A stretch of 64,000 bases of DNA from Eublepharis macularius (lineage: Eukaryota; Chordata; Lepidosauria; Squamata; Eublepharidae): assembly GCF_028583425.1 (NCBI RefSeq), contig NC_072801.1, positions 60,031,766 through 60,095,765 of the forward strand, in the 5' to 3' direction. Positions 63,296 through 64,000 of this stretch are shown piece by piece. Under the pieces are notes generated by a model that had not been told where the DNA came from, ran no database searches, and worked only from the letters and a program-made list of their open reading frames with translations. A program made the position numbers and the translations under genes. Within the stretch, counting starts at the first letter, position 1, and every line of letters begins with the position of its first letter.

Positions 63296-64000
63296 CTGGA
63301 GAGGAAAAGCAGCGAGAGGGGAAATGGGGGTTTGAGGAGTTTCTTCACTTAATTCATGACATTTGCATCTCAGCTTTCTTCCAAAAAGAGTTCCACATGA
63401 TGTCAAGGAGGCCTCCAGCTCTATCTTCCTCAGCCGTCCAGAGGTCTCCTGCTTCCTTCAACTACCTTCTTTGTTGGTGCCCCCTTACGCCTGGAATTGC
63501 CTCCTAGAACTCATGCAAGGCCCAAAACTCATCTTTCCACACTACCTTTCACTTAACTCTTTTAGTTCCTGCCCCTCCAGAAAGTAAACTTAACTTCACG
63601 CAATGGCATTTGCGTACATCCTTTCCCCTTTTAGCAGTCTCCTCTCACTAGGCTGAAATATTAGATCATAAGCTCATGACATATGAAGCTGCTTTATATG
63701 GAGCCAGACCATTGGTCCATATAGCTTATTATGGTCTGCTCTTCTTGGTTCTCTAGAATCCAACATAAAGAAAAGGTCTTTCCCAACTCCTGAAATCTTT
63801 TAACTGGAGGGGGTAGGGATTGATCCTGGACTTTCCAAGTGCACACCAGGTGCTCTGCCATTGAATCACAGCCACTGGTGCACCAAGTCCAGCATCAACC
63901 ACAGCTCTTTAGTGTTACGGAGGTCCCAGCCCTTCAAATGGAGATGCCAGGGACAGAACCCATGGCTCATTATATGCAAAGCTGCAGCTTTGTGTTGGGC
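63296..64000 (-). other. PTPRH: PTPRH intron to window edge, SINE pieces
   Basis: 63670-63990 carries reversed tRNA-like SINE sequence: GAGCCAGACCATTGGTCCAT, GATTGATCCTGGACTTTCC, GGTGCTCTGCCATTGAATC and GGACAGAACCCATGGCTC. No further exon before the edge. Confidence 0.6.

Overview
The window is a piece of a vertebrate nuclear genome, most likely a squamate reptile. It has two split genes with GT-AG introns, large introns and no bacterial gene packing. It is dense in tRNA-derived (Sauria-type) SINEs, one 5S-rRNA-derived SINE, Penelope-like elements with GIY-YIG endonuclease sequence, and palindromic hAT-type MITEs, a repeat mix typical of lizards, geckos and snakes. I cannot name the species.

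Both genes lie on the minus strand. From high to low coordinates, the first is the 3' part of PTPRH, an R3-type receptor tyrosine phosphatase: 11 coding exons from 63295 down to a stop at 49453 give the last fibronectin-III repeat, the transmembrane segment, the juxtamembrane region and one complete, apparently active phosphatase domain. Its upstream exons lie beyond the right edge. The second is SYT5 (synaptotagmin-5): 8 coding exons from 22271 to 7079 give a complete 416-residue protein, with a probable non-coding first exon and GC-rich promoter near 43.5 kb. PTPRH followed by SYT5 in the same orientation matches human 19q13.42, which supports both names. All exon phases join exactly in both reconstructions.

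Layout: 1-7078 is intergenic, downstream of SYT5, and AT-rich near the gene. 7079-43.6 kb is SYT5, with a ~50-bp minisatellite of about 24 units in its last intron and a first intron of about 21 kb filled with repeats. 43.7-49.45 kb is the SYT5/PTPRH intergenic gap and holds one unexplained, splice-flanked open segment with a CUE-like MFP motif. 49.45-63.3 kb is PTPRH. 63.3-64 kb is PTPRH intron with SINE sequence.

The two proteins do not form an obvious shared pathway. SYT5 is a Ca2+ sensor of vesicle exocytosis and PTPRH a cell-surface phosphatase, and their adjacency is an old synteny. The items most worth a second look are the hammerhead-ribozyme-like cores in the Penelope-type terminal repeats (including a head-to-head pair in one hairpin), the orphan exon candidate at 44.3 kb, a pair of octamer motifs one helical turn apart in SYT5 intron 1, and the cysteine-rich juxtamembrane segment and double C-terminal motif of PTPRH. 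Exon borders and phases were read by eye, and no database search was run.
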